Shown here: one piece after another, positions 1 to 9,044 of the stretch
Layout of the letters: every line of letters begins with the position of its first letter
Numbering within the stretch: the first letter of the stretch is position 1
Assembly: GCA_003478355.1 (NCBI GenBank)
Contig: QUFC01000023.1
Coordinates: 1-59,355, forward strand
Direction of reading: 5' to 3'
DNA length: 59,355 nt
Source: Lachnospiraceae bacterium AM48-27BH
GTDB lineage: Bacteria > Bacillota > Clostridia > Lachnospirales > Lachnospiraceae
The notes under the pieces: generated by a model
Database searches by the model: none
What the model was told of the DNA's origin: nothing
The model's input: only the letters and a program-made list of their open reading frames with translations
Translations under genes and position numbers: made by a program

Positions 1-180
1 TTTTTTATCTTTTTTATCGCTTCTTTATCAAAAAAATATCGAATAGATAAGTTTTCTTTTTTTAATTAGATAGATAATGCAAGCAATTAAAGCTATAACA
101 AATAATGAAACTCTTATAAACAATCTAAATATAGCAAAATCCATAATATCATTCCCTTAAACTTCAAGTTTGTTGCTTAC
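1..180. other. AT-rich stretch, no gene seen
   Basis: This is very AT-rich sequence with no convincing reading frame, terminator or promoter. It may be intergenic DNA of IME1 or lie close to its unseen left part. Confidence 0.4.
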
Positions 181-282
181 ATTATACTTCATCAACCTAA
201 AGAATGGAAGATATTTTCTTGCTCCCTAAAGCAAAAGCACCTGTCATTTTCAAAACGAAAACAGCAAGTGCCTTAGAGTTCC
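181..282. repeat. Repeat R1, copy a (3' end of relaxase region)
   Basis: About 102 bases match 1068-1169 with few differences. The other copy covers the last codons of the Mob/Pre relaxase gene and its downstream flank, so this copy is a duplicated backbone scrap separated from the relaxase by a lipoprotein gene. A third, 30-base piece of the same repeat lies at 4465-4494. Confidence 0.85.
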
Positions 283-305
283 ATATTCAGTTTTTGGGAA
301 AAAAA

Positions 306-397
306 GCAGGAGACCTTTTCTGATATGCTCCCTTTATGAGAGACAGTGAAAAAACAAACTGTCATCATGAAGGGAGCATATCATTCGGATCTCCTGC
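306..397 (-). terminator. Large nested inverted repeat, likely terminator
   Basis: Three nested stems are visible: GCAGGAGA/TCTCCTGC at the ends, GATATGCTCCCTT/AAGGGAGCATATC inside, and GACAGT/ACTGTC at the centre. Read on the minus strand the outer stem is followed by a run of seven T, as in a Rho-independent terminator for the lipoprotein gene at 483-992. The unusual size (about 92 bases) could also mean a recombination or regulatory structure. Confidence 0.6.
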
Positions 398-482
398 TTA
401 GCAAAGCTGTGAAGATTTAATTGTAGTCAGTTTCTCTTATACCATCCGAAATTTATACTTTAATGTTCTCTCATAACAAAAA

Positions 483-992
483 TCAATTTTGTCCTCCAAC
501 AAAAATACCGTTTGGGGGATTATCCCATATAAAATTATCCTCAGCCACTTCGCTCTCTAATGCAATTTCAATTTTATATATCCCCACATTTTGGGCATTT
601 TCATCATCCTCACTATACATATAAAAATTCATACAATACCGTTCCTTCTCTGTCAATATGAGATACATACCATCCAATTCCGTTTTCCTTTTACCATAGT
701 TGCTTTCACTTGATGATGCACAATCGCCCTCAAAACTTTGGATACTGCCCTCAATATAATCGAAAAAAGCAGAGATTTCAGTGTCTAAATTCTCAATGTT
801 CTTTTTGCTTTCTTCGGAAAATAGAGATTTGAGTTTCTCTGAATCCTGTTGCTTACATGCCTCGATAATTTGTTGACACATCTTATCCGTTTCATTTTGT
901 TCAGAGCTAAACCAGTCATTGAAATATTTGTTAGAGCAGCCTGTTAAACCGAGTATAATAATCACACTGAAAAGCAACAGTACTTTCTTCAT
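483..992 (-). CDS. DUF5104-like lipoprotein
   Basis: A short exported lipoprotein of 169 residues. The start at 992 is chosen over an upstream in-frame codon because AAAGGATG lies about seven bases before it and the protein then opens with MKKVLLLF, a hydrophobic stretch and the lipobox Leu-Thr-Gly-Cys. The mature part contains the pattern of Asp-Lys-Met-Cys followed by acidic helices and a Leu-Phe-Ser motif that I associate with DUF5104 proteins of Lachnospiraceae; this family match is from memory. It would be anchored to the outer face of the membrane, function unknown. It lies alone between two copies of repeat R1, so it looks like cargo inserted into IME1. Confidence 0.65.
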   Translation of the reverse strand: MKKVLLLFSVIIILGLTGCSNKYFNDWFSSEQNETDKMCQQIIEACKQQDSEKLKSLFSEESKKNIENLDTEISAFFDYIEGSIQSFEGDCASSSESNYGKRKTELDGMYLILTEKERYCMNFYMYSEDDENAQNVGIYKIEIALESEVAEDNFIWDNPPNGIFVGGQN

Positions 993-1067
993 ATAATTAC
1001 ATCCTTTACTTGATAATTGCAAAATCACTTATTGGATTAAGGTCATTACAAAAAATTTCTTACTATC

Positions 1068-1169
1068 ATTATACTTCATCAGCCTAAAGAATGGAAGATA
1101 TTTTCTTGCTTCCTAAAGCAAAAGCACCTGTCATTTTCAAAATGAAAACAGCAAGTGCCTTAGAGTTCC
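1068..1169. repeat. Repeat R1, copy b
   Basis: Near-identical to 181-282. It includes the stop codon of the relaxase gene (1160-1162), which identifies R1 as element backbone. Confidence 0.85.
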
Positions 1170-2392
1170 TTATCCTGCTTTTTGTTTTTCGCCGGAATTG
1201 TTCGGCTGACTTCACGCTCTGCAATTTCTTTCTTTTTGCGGCTCAACTGCTCTATAATGGAACTTTTGGCTTTCTTCTTGATTTGCTCCGTTCCGGCTTT
1301 TTTGACCTCCGGCTTCATCAGCGTGGTTTGGATTTTCTGAATGGTTGATTTCATAGCGTTTGTGATTCTGGCAATCACGCCATCCAATCGTTTCGTTGCA
1401 TACTCGATTTCTTTCTTTGAAGCCTTACGCTCAGGGGAGAGAACCCATGCCTTAGACTGCTCCACCAGCTTAATATCCTCCTTGTGCGTTTCCAGTTTCA
1501 CAGTATCAGCAACGACCTCAACCGCCTTGTCATAGGCAATATCGGCAACCTCGTCCACCAGAGCTTCCACATCTTCAATCTTCATCGTGAGTTCTTCCAG
1601 CTTTTGCTCCTGTGCTGACAGTTGCTCCTTTTGCTTGAAAAGGATATAATCCTGTTTTTCCAGATAAGCACGACCACCATATTCCGGTTCTTCTTCCAGT
1701 TGTAAGCCATGCTTTTTCGCCACATCAAACAGCAGCACTCGGCAAGCTGAATCGAAAGTCATCTTGCGGTTATTTTTTCTTCCGACAGGCTTCTCCGGTT
1801 CCGGCAGTTCAAACCCCAGTGCTTCCAAAGCCTTTTCCTGTTGTGGGGCAATCTCCCCATATTGATTTTCACAGTCGAACACATGACGCTCGTGAATATG
1901 AGGGGTGCTTTCATCCAAGTGCAGCGCCCAATTCAGGATATGGACATGAGAGCCGAAACGCTCATTTGCGATTTCCATAAATTCTGTGACGATCTCAATG
2001 AGCAATTCCGGCGGAACATGATTGTCAAGCGTTCCAATCTGATAGACCGTTTCCTCTGGACAGGTCTTTTTGCTTTTGAGTAAATCTCCAGTTTCCTTAT
2101 TTCTTTCAGGGTGTCGGTTCTTCACATTTCTTTCATTCTGTCCTGTTACAAAATCATGATACCGCTGACGATAAAAAAGCTGTTCCACATCTTCAAAAGT
2201 GGCAGACAGCTCATTTTCCTTTTCGGGATTTTTGAAATTGCGAAAGCCATTGTAACAGTCCCAATAGAGATTTTGTTTGGCTCGTTCTTCGTCAATGTGT
2301 TCGCTGTTGGCAATGTCAAAACTGCGGTCATTGTGCTTCGGGTTATAAACGCCATTCTTTCCGGCTCGTCCATTGTGTCTTGTTAATTTCAC
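1160..2392 (-). CDS. Mob/Pre (MobV) family relaxase
   Basis: Relaxase that would nick the element at its origin of transfer and stay bound to the 5' end during mobilization by a helper conjugation system. The 410-residue protein starts at a GTG at 2392, seven bases after AAGGAGG; the longer upstream frame has no such site. The N-terminal Lys-Leu-Thr-Arg-His-Asn opening and the metal-binding motif HLDESTPHIHE are hallmarks of the Mob/Pre family. The C-terminal half is a charged coiled coil, also usual for the family. In Tn4451 the equivalent gene is tnpZ. A strong hairpin at 2480-2514 just upstream is a candidate oriT. The 3' end is duplicated as repeat R1. Confidence 0.85.
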   Translation of the reverse strand: MKLTRHNGRAGKNGVYNPKHNDRSFDIANSEHIDEERAKQNLYWDCYNGFRNFKNPEKENELSATFEDVEQLFYRQRYHDFVTGQNERNVKNRHPERNKETGDLLKSKKTCPEETVYQIGTLDNHVPPELLIEIVTEFMEIANERFGSHVHILNWALHLDESTPHIHERHVFDCENQYGEIAPQQEKALEALGFELPEPEKPVGRKNNRKMTFDSACRVLLFDVAKKHGLQLEEEPEYGGRAYLEKQDYILFKQKEQLSAQEQKLEELTMKIEDVEALVDEVADIAYDKAVEVVADTVKLETHKEDIKLVEQSKAWVLSPERKASKKEIEYATKRLDGVIARITNAMKSTIQKIQTTLMKPEVKKAGTEQIKKKAKSSIIEQLSRKKKEIAEREVSRTIPAKNKKQDKEL

Positions 2393-2479
2393 ATGAGTTC
2401 CTCCTTTTCTTTTTGATTTCCCCGACAGGGGAGAAGGGCAGCGAAGCTGATTCCTTGCGGCTTTCTGCGTCAAGTAATA

Positions 2480-2514
2480 CCCAGTATTAAGTGGCGAAGC
2501 GCCACTTAACTGGG
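2480..2514. other. Hairpin upstream of relaxase, candidate oriT
   Basis: Arms CCCAGTATTAAGTGGCG and CGCCACTTAACTGGG pair with a three-base loop and one bulge. MobV relaxases act on hairpin-bearing sites just upstream of their own gene, so position and form suit an oriT. There is no T-run, which argues against a terminator. I cannot identify the nic base. Confidence 0.4.
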
Positions 2515-2680
2515 CAAGGCTGCCGCCCTTGACCTGCACAGGGGTATTGCATTCCCTGTACCCATGCACAAAGGGTTGCACCCTCTGTACTCCCGCCCGA
2601 ACAAACTGACTTCACCCCATCCCAAGCTCTGTCAGTTCCTTCGGTTTTACAAAACAGTCCACCGGACTATTTTGCAAAAA

Positions 2681-2756
2681 GAAAAACCGACGCATGATCG
2701 CTTTACGCTCAATACATCGGTTTCTTCATCTGACCTTGACGGTCATATTCAGTTGT
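2681..2756. repeat. Repeat R2, copy a
   Basis: 76 bases with about two differences from 3712-3787. Each copy contains an imperfect hairpin whose outer arms are AAACCGA and TCGGTTT. The two copies flank the cargo gene at 2780-3529. Confidence 0.85.
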
Positions 2757-2779
2757 GGCAGATTAGCCAATTTGAAAAA

Positions 2780-3529
2780 TTACTCTGGCACATCTACTGA
2801 GTAGCTCAGACAATCGCCTCTTTTATTGCTTTTCAAATCGTTATAATACCACATATACATCGTTCTACCATATTCTTCATATTCTATAATCCCATCTGGC
2901 TTTTGACCTTCTACTTCTAATGAGTAAATTTCTTTATCATGTGCATAGCCAAAAACGAATCTGGTATCCGGATAATTTGGATTTAAGTCTTGTTGAATAT
3001 CACTTATTGTTAAAGATAAATGGATAAATTTTTTGAAGTCTCCCCCATAAGTGGTATCTGGTGTAGTGGTAGCTGGTGTAGCATTTACAAACGCATATTG
3101 TGTACTTTCATTTTCTATCTTTTTTTTGCAGCGTGCAATCACAAAACCTTGAACGGGATCGTTATCACTTCCTGCCCGATAGAAAATAGTATCATACTGT
3201 TTGCCATTCCATATATGCAATATTTCATCAACATGATTAAGAAAATCTTCTGGAACAGAAAATTCTTCATTTTCAGCATTCAAAGGAGAATTCAAAATAG
3301 CTTCTTCGACAGAACTATAATATATGAGTTCAGAATCCTTTTTATCGTAATCACTCAAATTGAATTCGACATATGCATTGTCTTTATTGTCATCTTCCGG
3401 AACATAAGTATAACGACCATTTTCAATATGGTCATCATAATCAACAAACAGTCCAATACATATCAGCGCTGCAAAAATCAAAAAAACTATTCCTACAATG
3501 ATTAGCAATATTTTCAAAAATTTTTTCAT
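2780..3529 (-). CDS. Membrane-anchored extracytoplasmic protein, unknown
   Basis: I do not recognise a family. The 249-residue protein starts at 3529, eight bases after AAGGTGG; an earlier GTG four codons upstream overlaps that site and is less likely. One N-terminal hydrophobic segment (about residues 6-30) is followed by an acidic soluble domain rich in Asp and Tyr, so the topology is probably N-in with the bulk outside. It sits alone between repeats R2a and R3/R2b of the IME1 backbone and reads in the same direction as the relaxase. It looks like independently acquired cargo. Confidence 0.6.
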   Translation of the reverse strand: MKKFLKILLIIVGIVFLIFAALICIGLFVDYDDHIENGRYTYVPEDDNKDNAYVEFNLSDYDKKDSELIYYSSVEEAILNSPLNAENEEFSVPEDFLNHVDEILHIWNGKQYDTIFYRAGSDNDPVQGFVIARCKKKIENESTQYAFVNATPATTTPDTTYGGDFKKFIHLSLTISDIQQDLNPNYPDTRFVFGYAHDKEIYSLEVEGQKPDGIIEYEEYGRTMYMWYYNDLKSNKRGDCLSYSVDVPE

Positions 3530-3625
3530 ACAAAAGTCCACCTTCTTGCTTCATTTCAGTAAATTATATCATACCGATATGAACAATTCAATTCACGCTC
3601 TATCAAGTAGTTTTTTACTTACCTA

Positions 3626-3787
3626 TAACGCACATTTCCGCAAAATCCATAGTCTCCGATACTTTCCTCACAGGCGATATACAGTCGGAATTCTGTCAGC
3701 TCATGAAATAAGAAAAACCGACGCATGATCGCTTTACGCTCAATACATCGGTTTCTTCATCCGACTTTGACGGTCATATTCAGTTGT
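3626..3787. repeat. Repeats R3 copy a (3626-3679) and R2 copy b (3712-3787)
   Basis: R3 is a 54-base segment found again at 4532-4585; R2 matches 2681-2756. Here they sit next to each other, which probably shows their original order in the element backbone before cargo genes were placed between duplicated pieces. Confidence 0.8.
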
Positions 3788-3815
3788 CTAACATCGTACT
3801 GTTATAAAATCTATG

Positions 3816-4385
3816 TCATTTACGATTCTTCTTATGCTGATTTGTCCAGTAAGATTTTACAGGGATTCTTCTTCTCTCTATATCTTCCATAAATTCTTCT
3901 TTATCGATATTACTATCAATGGTAAATAGCTTTTCCCCATTTACATATACACGCACAGAACCTTTTTTTCTCTCGCAGTAGGTAATATCCCCAAAACGAA
4001 AAGTTCTCTTTTTTCCAAAAGTTGACCGCCATGTGATTTCATCTCCGTTCACTTCCAGTTTCCACATTACCATATTGACTATTCCGCTTATGCCTACTAA
4101 AAAAAATATTCCAAATATACAAATGACAAACATATCTTCTTTTTCCCTAAGACTCATAGCCGTACAACAAGCAAAAAATATTGTACCTACGATAAATGCC
4201 ACGACAAGGAATTTCTCTGTTTTTATTGTATAATGCGTTCTAATTATTCCCTTTTTCTGTTCTTCCTCTCGTTCTTTAGCTCTCTTTTGTTGAAGATTTA
4301 CAAGATATTTCAAAAGAAGAAGTACAACTAAATAGGGGCCTATTTGTGTAATTATATTCAAACACATTCGTAAAAAATCATTCAT
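3816..4385 (-). CDS. Two-to-three-span membrane protein, DUF6560/PH-like
   Basis: A 189-residue membrane protein. The start at 4385 has GGAGGG at good distance. There is an N-terminal membrane segment, a Lys/Glu-rich cytoplasmic stretch, two further hydrophobic segments (about residues 60-110), then a C-terminal domain with WKLEVNGDEITWRST and a following basic strand pattern like bacterial PH-type domains (DUF6560 from memory). Function unknown. Like the genes at 483 and 2780 it lies between duplicated backbone segments, here R2b and R1c/R3b. Confidence 0.6.
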   Translation of the reverse strand: MNDFLRMCLNIITQIGPYLVVLLLLKYLVNLQQKRAKEREEEQKKGIIRTHYTIKTEKFLVVAFIVGTIFFACCTAMSLREKEDMFVICIFGIFFLVGISGIVNMVMWKLEVNGDEITWRSTFGKKRTFRFGDITYCERKKGSVRVYVNGEKLFTIDSNIDKEEFMEDIERRRIPVKSYWTNQHKKNRK

Positions 4386-4464
4386 TTTTTGCCCTCCATA
4401 GTTCCAGCTATATAAAAATGATTGTTTGAAATCGAGTATTAAAAACCTCAATTTTTCATATCTC

Positions 4465-4585
4465 ATTATACTTCATCAACTTAAAGAATGGAAGAAAAAA
4501 TTTTGTGTACAGAGTTCCTGTTCAAACCTTGTAACGCACATTTCCGTAAAATTTATAGTCTCCGATACTTTCCTCACAGGCGATA
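4465..4585. repeat. Repeats R1 copy c (4465-4494) and R3 copy b (4532-4585)
   Basis: A 30-base partial copy of R1 and a 54-base copy of R3. They close the third repeat-bounded cargo segment. Confidence 0.8.
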
Positions 4586-4632
4586 GGCAACGGTCAAAAC
4601 ATCAGGTTTGCACCTGACATTTTAACCGCATA

Positions 4633-4941
4633 TCAGCCCTGATTATCACAGTATCCCTGCTGGCTGTTCAGCCCATGCTTTTTCGCATATTCACTGGCTT
4701 TCTGTCTGCGTTCCTCACTGTAAGGCGGCAGGAAACGGATAGACAGACGGGACTTTGCCAGCTCATAAGAAACACCGCCTTGAACATTGGATTTTTCCAG
4801 TCGGCAAAGGTCAGGGTACTTCTTAGCAAAAGCAGCCAACCTCTTTTTCAATCCGGCGTTGTGGGTGTAGATATTTGCCTTGTCCTCGCCCTCATTAAAG
4901 AGAACGATTGTTTCTTTCTCAATCTTCGTCAGTCTCGTCAT
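4633..4941 (-). CDS. Conserved small mobile-element protein, unknown
   Basis: 102 residues, basic N-terminal half. It starts at 4941 behind GGGAGGG and overlaps the preceding gene by 23 bases, so the two are probably translated together. Features visible are a Lys-Lys-Arg rich helix near residue 32 and the segment RFLPPYSEERRQKA. Proteins of this kind recur beside TnpV in Tn4451-like elements, but I know of no assigned function. Confidence 0.6.
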   Translation of the reverse strand: MTRLTKIEKETIVLFNEGEDKANIYTHNAGLKKRLAAFAKKYPDLCRLEKSNVQGGVSYELAKSRLSIRFLPPYSEERRQKASEYAKKHGLNSQQGYCDNQG

Positions 4942-5167
4942 AGCAGCCCTCCCTATGGTTTTTCAACACACGCAGCTTGCAGTAAAAGCAGCGATACCAC
5001 CTTTCAACACCCTCAGCACTCAGCTTGACGGAAAGCATATAAAACAGCTTCTTCGCCACTGGATCGGGTGCAAGGGCAGCTACCATACGCAAACGCTCGA
5101 CAGTTGCTTTCAGGTTCGGACAGCCAAAGGCATAAAGGGCTTCCATTTCATTCCGGTTCATCTTCAT
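4919..5167 (-). CDS. Small conserved mobile-element protein, unknown
   Basis: 82 residues starting at 5167, eight bases after AAGGAGG; upstream in-frame Met codons lack a ribosome site. It carries the helical motif ALYAFGCPN followed by RLRMVAALAPDP and ends in an acidic tail. A Cys-Phe-Tyr-Cys pair near the C-terminus may bind metal. It is a frequent companion of tnpV in such elements; role unknown. Confidence 0.6.
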   Translation of the reverse strand: MKMNRNEMEALYAFGCPNLKATVERLRMVAALAPDPVAKKLFYMLSVKLSAEGVERWYRCFYCKLRVLKNHREGCYDETDED

Positions 5168-5200
5168 TGTGTTTTCCTCCTTAAAGTTTGATAAATGAAA

Positions 5201-5235
5201 AGCGACAGACACTTCATAAGGAAATACCTGTCGCT
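5201..5235 (-). terminator. Hairpin after tnpV
   Basis: Arms AGCGACAG and CTGTCGCT with a 19-base loop, followed on the minus strand by TTTTC. It lies between tnpV and the next gene and could be a weak terminator or attenuator. Confidence 0.45.
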
Positions 5236-5276
5236 TCGTTTACGATACAAATTTGTTGGTTTTGGACTTGATAAAA

Positions 5277-5660
5277 TCAGCAGTAAATCATTTCCTGTCT
5301 GATGATTTCTTCGGCTCGGTTACGGATAGAGTTCATGGACTGTACCCACAACATCTGATTGTCTGCTTTCATGGTTTCGGTCACGCCCTCGGCTTGTTTC
5401 ATCTGCTCAATGATAAGGCTGCACCTTTCCGTTGCCTGTTCGTTCAGATCAGCAAGGTAAGTATGCAGTTCGCCGGATAAACAGAGGGCAGAGAACCTTG
5501 CAGGGCGGTACTGCTCCAAATATGTCCTGTGCAGTCTGCCCCACATACCGATAGGGCGGTGTTCCTCCGGTAGCTTCAAGTCCGGCACATAGTAATCACC
5601 CACAAGAACATAGTCCAGACCGTTGCTTTCGTCATGGATTCGTAGTTTCAATTCTGTCAT
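5277..5660 (-). CDS. tnpV: Transposon-encoded protein TnpV
   Basis: 127-residue protein matching the TnpV family of Tn4451-like transposons. The diagnostic stretch is GRLHRTYLEQYRP, followed by LSGELHTYL and the C-terminal RNRAEEIIRQE. The biochemical role of TnpV is not settled. It begins four bases inside the 3' end of the recombinase frame (stop of the latter at 5657), so translation is probably coupled. The family is intact here. Confidence 0.85.
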   Translation of the reverse strand: MTELKLRIHDESNGLDYVLVGDYYVPDLKLPEEHRPIGMWGRLHRTYLEQYRPARFSALCLSGELHTYLADLNEQATERCSLIIEQMKQAEGVTETMKADNQMLWVQSMNSIRNRAEEIIRQEMIYC

Positions 5661-7578
5661 GCTATTTTTTCTCCTTTCACTTTTTGCCGATTTGATTTGC
5701 TTGTGGCGTTCTGTTCAACACACACATTGCTATCAGAGCTTTTTTCTTCTGCTATACGCTCATGCTCCGCAAATTCTTTTGATTTCTCACGAATCTTTTT
5801 CATATACTTACGATTGGATTCTCGTTTTCTGCGAAGTCGTTCCGCCTCTTTTTCAGCAGCAATCCTTTCTTCCTCGGTTGGTTCATGCTGCTCCACAGGT
5901 ACTTGAAATTGCCCGACATAGTTAAGATATATCTCCACCTCTGTGGTGCGGTCTGCACCTTTTCCTTGTGGCTCGTGAACCAGTATTTTGTCGATAAATT
6001 CATTTATCATGGCAGGAGTAAGTTCTGTAATGTTCTCATACTTTTTAACCAGCTTTAGAAAACGCTCCACATTATTTTGACCGCCTATAATCCGTTGCAT
6101 ATCAGCGGTGTCAGTCTCAATAATCTTGTTCAGCTCGTTCTGCTCATTTTCATAATCAGTAAGCATACTCTGAAAAAGTCTGTCCGGCAATCTTCCAATC
6201 ACATTATCTTCATAGATTTTCCTGATAAGCATATCCAGTTCGTGAACTCGCTTCTGATTTCTTTCAATGCGGTTTTTACAGTTTCAGAAACAGCAATATC
6301 TTTCATCGCCGATTCTTCTTGCAGAGAATAAACAAACTCCCGCTCATTCAAAGAAACATAATGGCAAGTCTCCTGTATGGTTTTCAGAATGATGCTTTTA
6401 AGTGCTTTTGTTGAAATATGGTGGCAAGTACAATGTCGGTCATACTTCTGATAAGCAAGATTATATGTGGAACATTCATAACAATCTGCCGGATTGGAAT
6501 AACTTGTCCTTTTTTCGCCTTTGGCAGTATAGTATATTCTTTCTCGCCCTTTCCGCTGCCTGTGATTATACATCGGCGCACCACAATCAGCACAGTAAAT
6601 CTTTCCGGTCAGAACATTAGGCTCGCCCATAGGATCTGCTTTTCTTACATTCTGTCTTAACTTTTGAGCAAGCAGCCATGTTTCTTCATCGACAATAGGC
6701 TCTTGTGTATCATCAAAAACCACCCAATCTTCCTTATCTGCCCTTTTCGTCTTTTTGTCCTTATAGGAATTTTTGAATGTCCTGAAATTGACAGTCTTTC
6801 CGATATACTCTGGTCGGGCAATCAGAGTAGTAACCTGATTTCCTCGCCACATATACGGATTTTCTTTGTCATAGTTGCTTGCATGATTTCCAAGTCCCTT
6901 TTTGCCAAGATAATAAGATGGTCTTTCAATTTTTTCTTCTGAAAGTTCTCTTGCTATCTGATAAGGTCCTTTTCCCTCAATAGTCATGCGATAAATTCTG
7001 CGGACTACTTCAGCAGCTTCTTCATCAATAATCCAATGGTCGGGGTTTTCGGGGTCTTTCAAATAGCCGTATGGTGGGATATTACTTGTATGAGCGTTGC
7101 CGGAAGAACCTCTGGATTTCAGTACAGCTTTAATTTTCTTACTTGTGTCCCTGACAAACCACTCATTCATGATATTCAGAAAAGGGGCAAACTCACTGGT
7201 TTCTTGACGGTCACTGTCAATACCATTATTGATTGCTATAAATCGAACTTCCTTTTCTCTAAACAGAATGTCAGTGAAAAAACCTACTTGCAGATGATCT
7301 CTGCCGATTCTGGACATATCTTTGCAGATACAGGCAGTGATTTCTCCGTTTTTAACACCTTCAACAAGTCTGTTCCATGAAGGTCTGTCAAAAGTCGCTC
7401 CACTCCAACCATCATCGGTAAAATGAACAAGATTCGTAAAACCATGTTTCATAGCATAATCTTCAAGCATTTGCTTTTGATGAACTATACTGTTACTCTC
7501 TCCAGCATTATCATCATCACGAGACAGTCTTTCATACAAAGCAGTAATGCCATTGCTTCTATCTTTTTTTCTTCTCAT
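5657..7578 (-). pseudogene. tnpX: Large serine recombinase (TnpX type), frameshifted
   Basis: Site-specific recombinase for excision and integration of IME1. The start at 7578 follows AAAGGAG. The N-terminal resolvase domain has YERLSRDD with the probable nucleophile Ser19; then the recombinase domain (NIPPYGYLKDP) and a zinc-ribbon (CADCGAPM plus further Cys/His). The frame is lost at about 6240 and the rest of the protein (about residues 447-640, coiled-coil/DUF4368 region with ELTPAMINEFIDKI) continues in another frame to 5657. Inserting one base before GTTCACGAACTG restores one ORF of about 640 codons, the normal size. The start codon overlaps the stop of the interrupted topB. Confidence 0.85.
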
Positions 7579-9044
7579 GCTGAACTCCTTTCTTCAATTC
7601 CTATCCACTCCTTACGCTCACAAAATATCACATCCGTGTACTGCTTCGGAGGCGTTGTGAAGTGTTCGGTGACGCTGGCGGACACATTATCCAGAACATC
7701 GCTCTCATGGACTTCGGGCAGGGACTTCATGGGATCGTCCTTTTCCTTCGTCTTGACGGAAGCCTTGAACAGCTCTTCAATGGCTTTCCATCCGTTTTGA
7801 ACGACGGTCTTGCCCTTGGCTTTGAACGCATAGCCCTCGCAGGAGAGCGAGATCTGCGTCTCTGCGTAGGTGTGCTTCTCGCCGGTCGCACACAGAAGGC
7901 GCATCCCAACAAGATTGAGGATTTTCTGCTCCGACTGAGGGAGCGCCGAAACATCCTGCTTTTCAAGCTGGACGGTCGGGAGAATAGCGTGGTGATCTGT
8001 GACCTTGCTGTTGTCGGTTACGCGGGCAATGTCCGGAGTAACCGAAACGCCGGAGAAAAGCGGAAGCTTGCGGCAGACAATAGAAATGACCTGACGGGCG
8101 GTGTCCTCCATATCATCCGTAATAAACTGGCTGTCCGTGCGCGGATAGGTCAGGAGCTTCTTTTCGTAGAGTGTTTGTACGAGATCGAGCGTCTGCTGGG
8201 CGGTGAAGCCGTAGTAGCGGTTAGCCTCGCGCTGCAAGGTAGTCAGATCATAGAGCTTCGGAGGATTGACGGTTTTCGTCTCCCGCTTGAGAGAAGAAAC
8301 GACGGCTTGCTTTTTCTCGCAAGCCGCCGCAATTCTTTTTGCTTCCTCTTCGGTTTTGACCTTTTCCAGATCGGCGGTCAGATCGCCCTTGCCGACGTGG
8401 ACGTTGAAATACTTCTCCTTCTGGAAGGTTGAGATTTTCCCGTCACGCTCCACCAGCATTGCAAGGGTCGGCGTCTGGACGCGCCCGACCACCAGCTTCT
8501 TATGATAGAGCGTGGTGAAAAGGCGGGTGCCGTTGATGCCGACAATCCAGTCTGCCTTCGAGCGGCTGAGTGCCGCTTCATAGAGACGGTCATATTCCTT
8601 GCCGTCCCGGAGATGGTTGAAGCCTTCGCGGATGGCGGAGTCCTCCAACGAGCTGATCCACAGACGCTTGAAGGGCTTGGTGCATCCGGCTTTGTTGTAG
8701 ACCAGCCGGAAGATCAACTCACCCTCGCGTCCTGCATCGGTTGCGCAGACCAGCTCGGTGACGCGCTTGTCCTTCATAAGAGCGGACAGCACCTTGAACT
8801 GCTGTGCTTTGTCCTTTGTGACCTCGAACATCCAGTTTTCCGGAACAATGGGCAGATCGTCATACCGCCACTTGGCATACCGCTCATCGTAGGAGCTGGC
8901 GTCTGCCAGCTCCACCAAATGACCGAAGCACCACGAAACGATGTAGTTGCCGCCCTCCATGTAGCCGTCCTTGCGGGACGTTGCGCCCAACACCTTTGCG
9001 ATGGACTGGGCGACGCTGGGTTTTTCAGCAATGACTAAGATCAA
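7575..9044 (-). pseudogene. topB: DNA topoisomerase III, 3' end cut off by IME1
   Basis: Type IA topoisomerase of the ICE transfer module. Visible are the Toprim start (VIAEKPSVAQ), the DAGREGE acidic motif at about 103-109 and the active-site KLLTYPRTDS with Tyr300. Family members are nearly 700 residues; this frame stops at 489. From residue 471 on the sequence is unrelated and is encoded by the right end of IME1, ending at the recombinase start codon. The catalytic core is therefore present but the C-terminal domain is replaced by 19 foreign residues. The start at 9044 overlaps the stop of the DUF4366 gene by four bases. Confidence 0.9.

Larger units (their letters stand above)
1..7633 (-). 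mobile_element. Tn4451-like mobilizable element (IME1), left end outside window
   Basis: The segment holds the set of genes typical of Tn4451-family mobilizable transposons: a Mob/Pre relaxase, TnpV and a large TnpX-type serine recombinase whose start lies at the right end. The right boundary is inferred at about 7633, where the topB reading frame leaves its family sequence after Gln-Tyr-Thr and the DNA reads ACGGA then TGTGATATTTTG. TnpX enzymes are known to recombine at GA dinucleotides, which fits. No topB 3' part and no matching left end is visible at the left of the window, so the element is assumed to extend beyond base 1. The recombinase is frameshifted, so this copy may be immobile unless the shift is a sequencing error. 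Confidence 0.7.

Noticed and set aside
1091..1348. Plus-strand ORF over the relaxase 3' end
   Set aside because: It is a shadow of the relaxase coiled-coil region and repeat R1.
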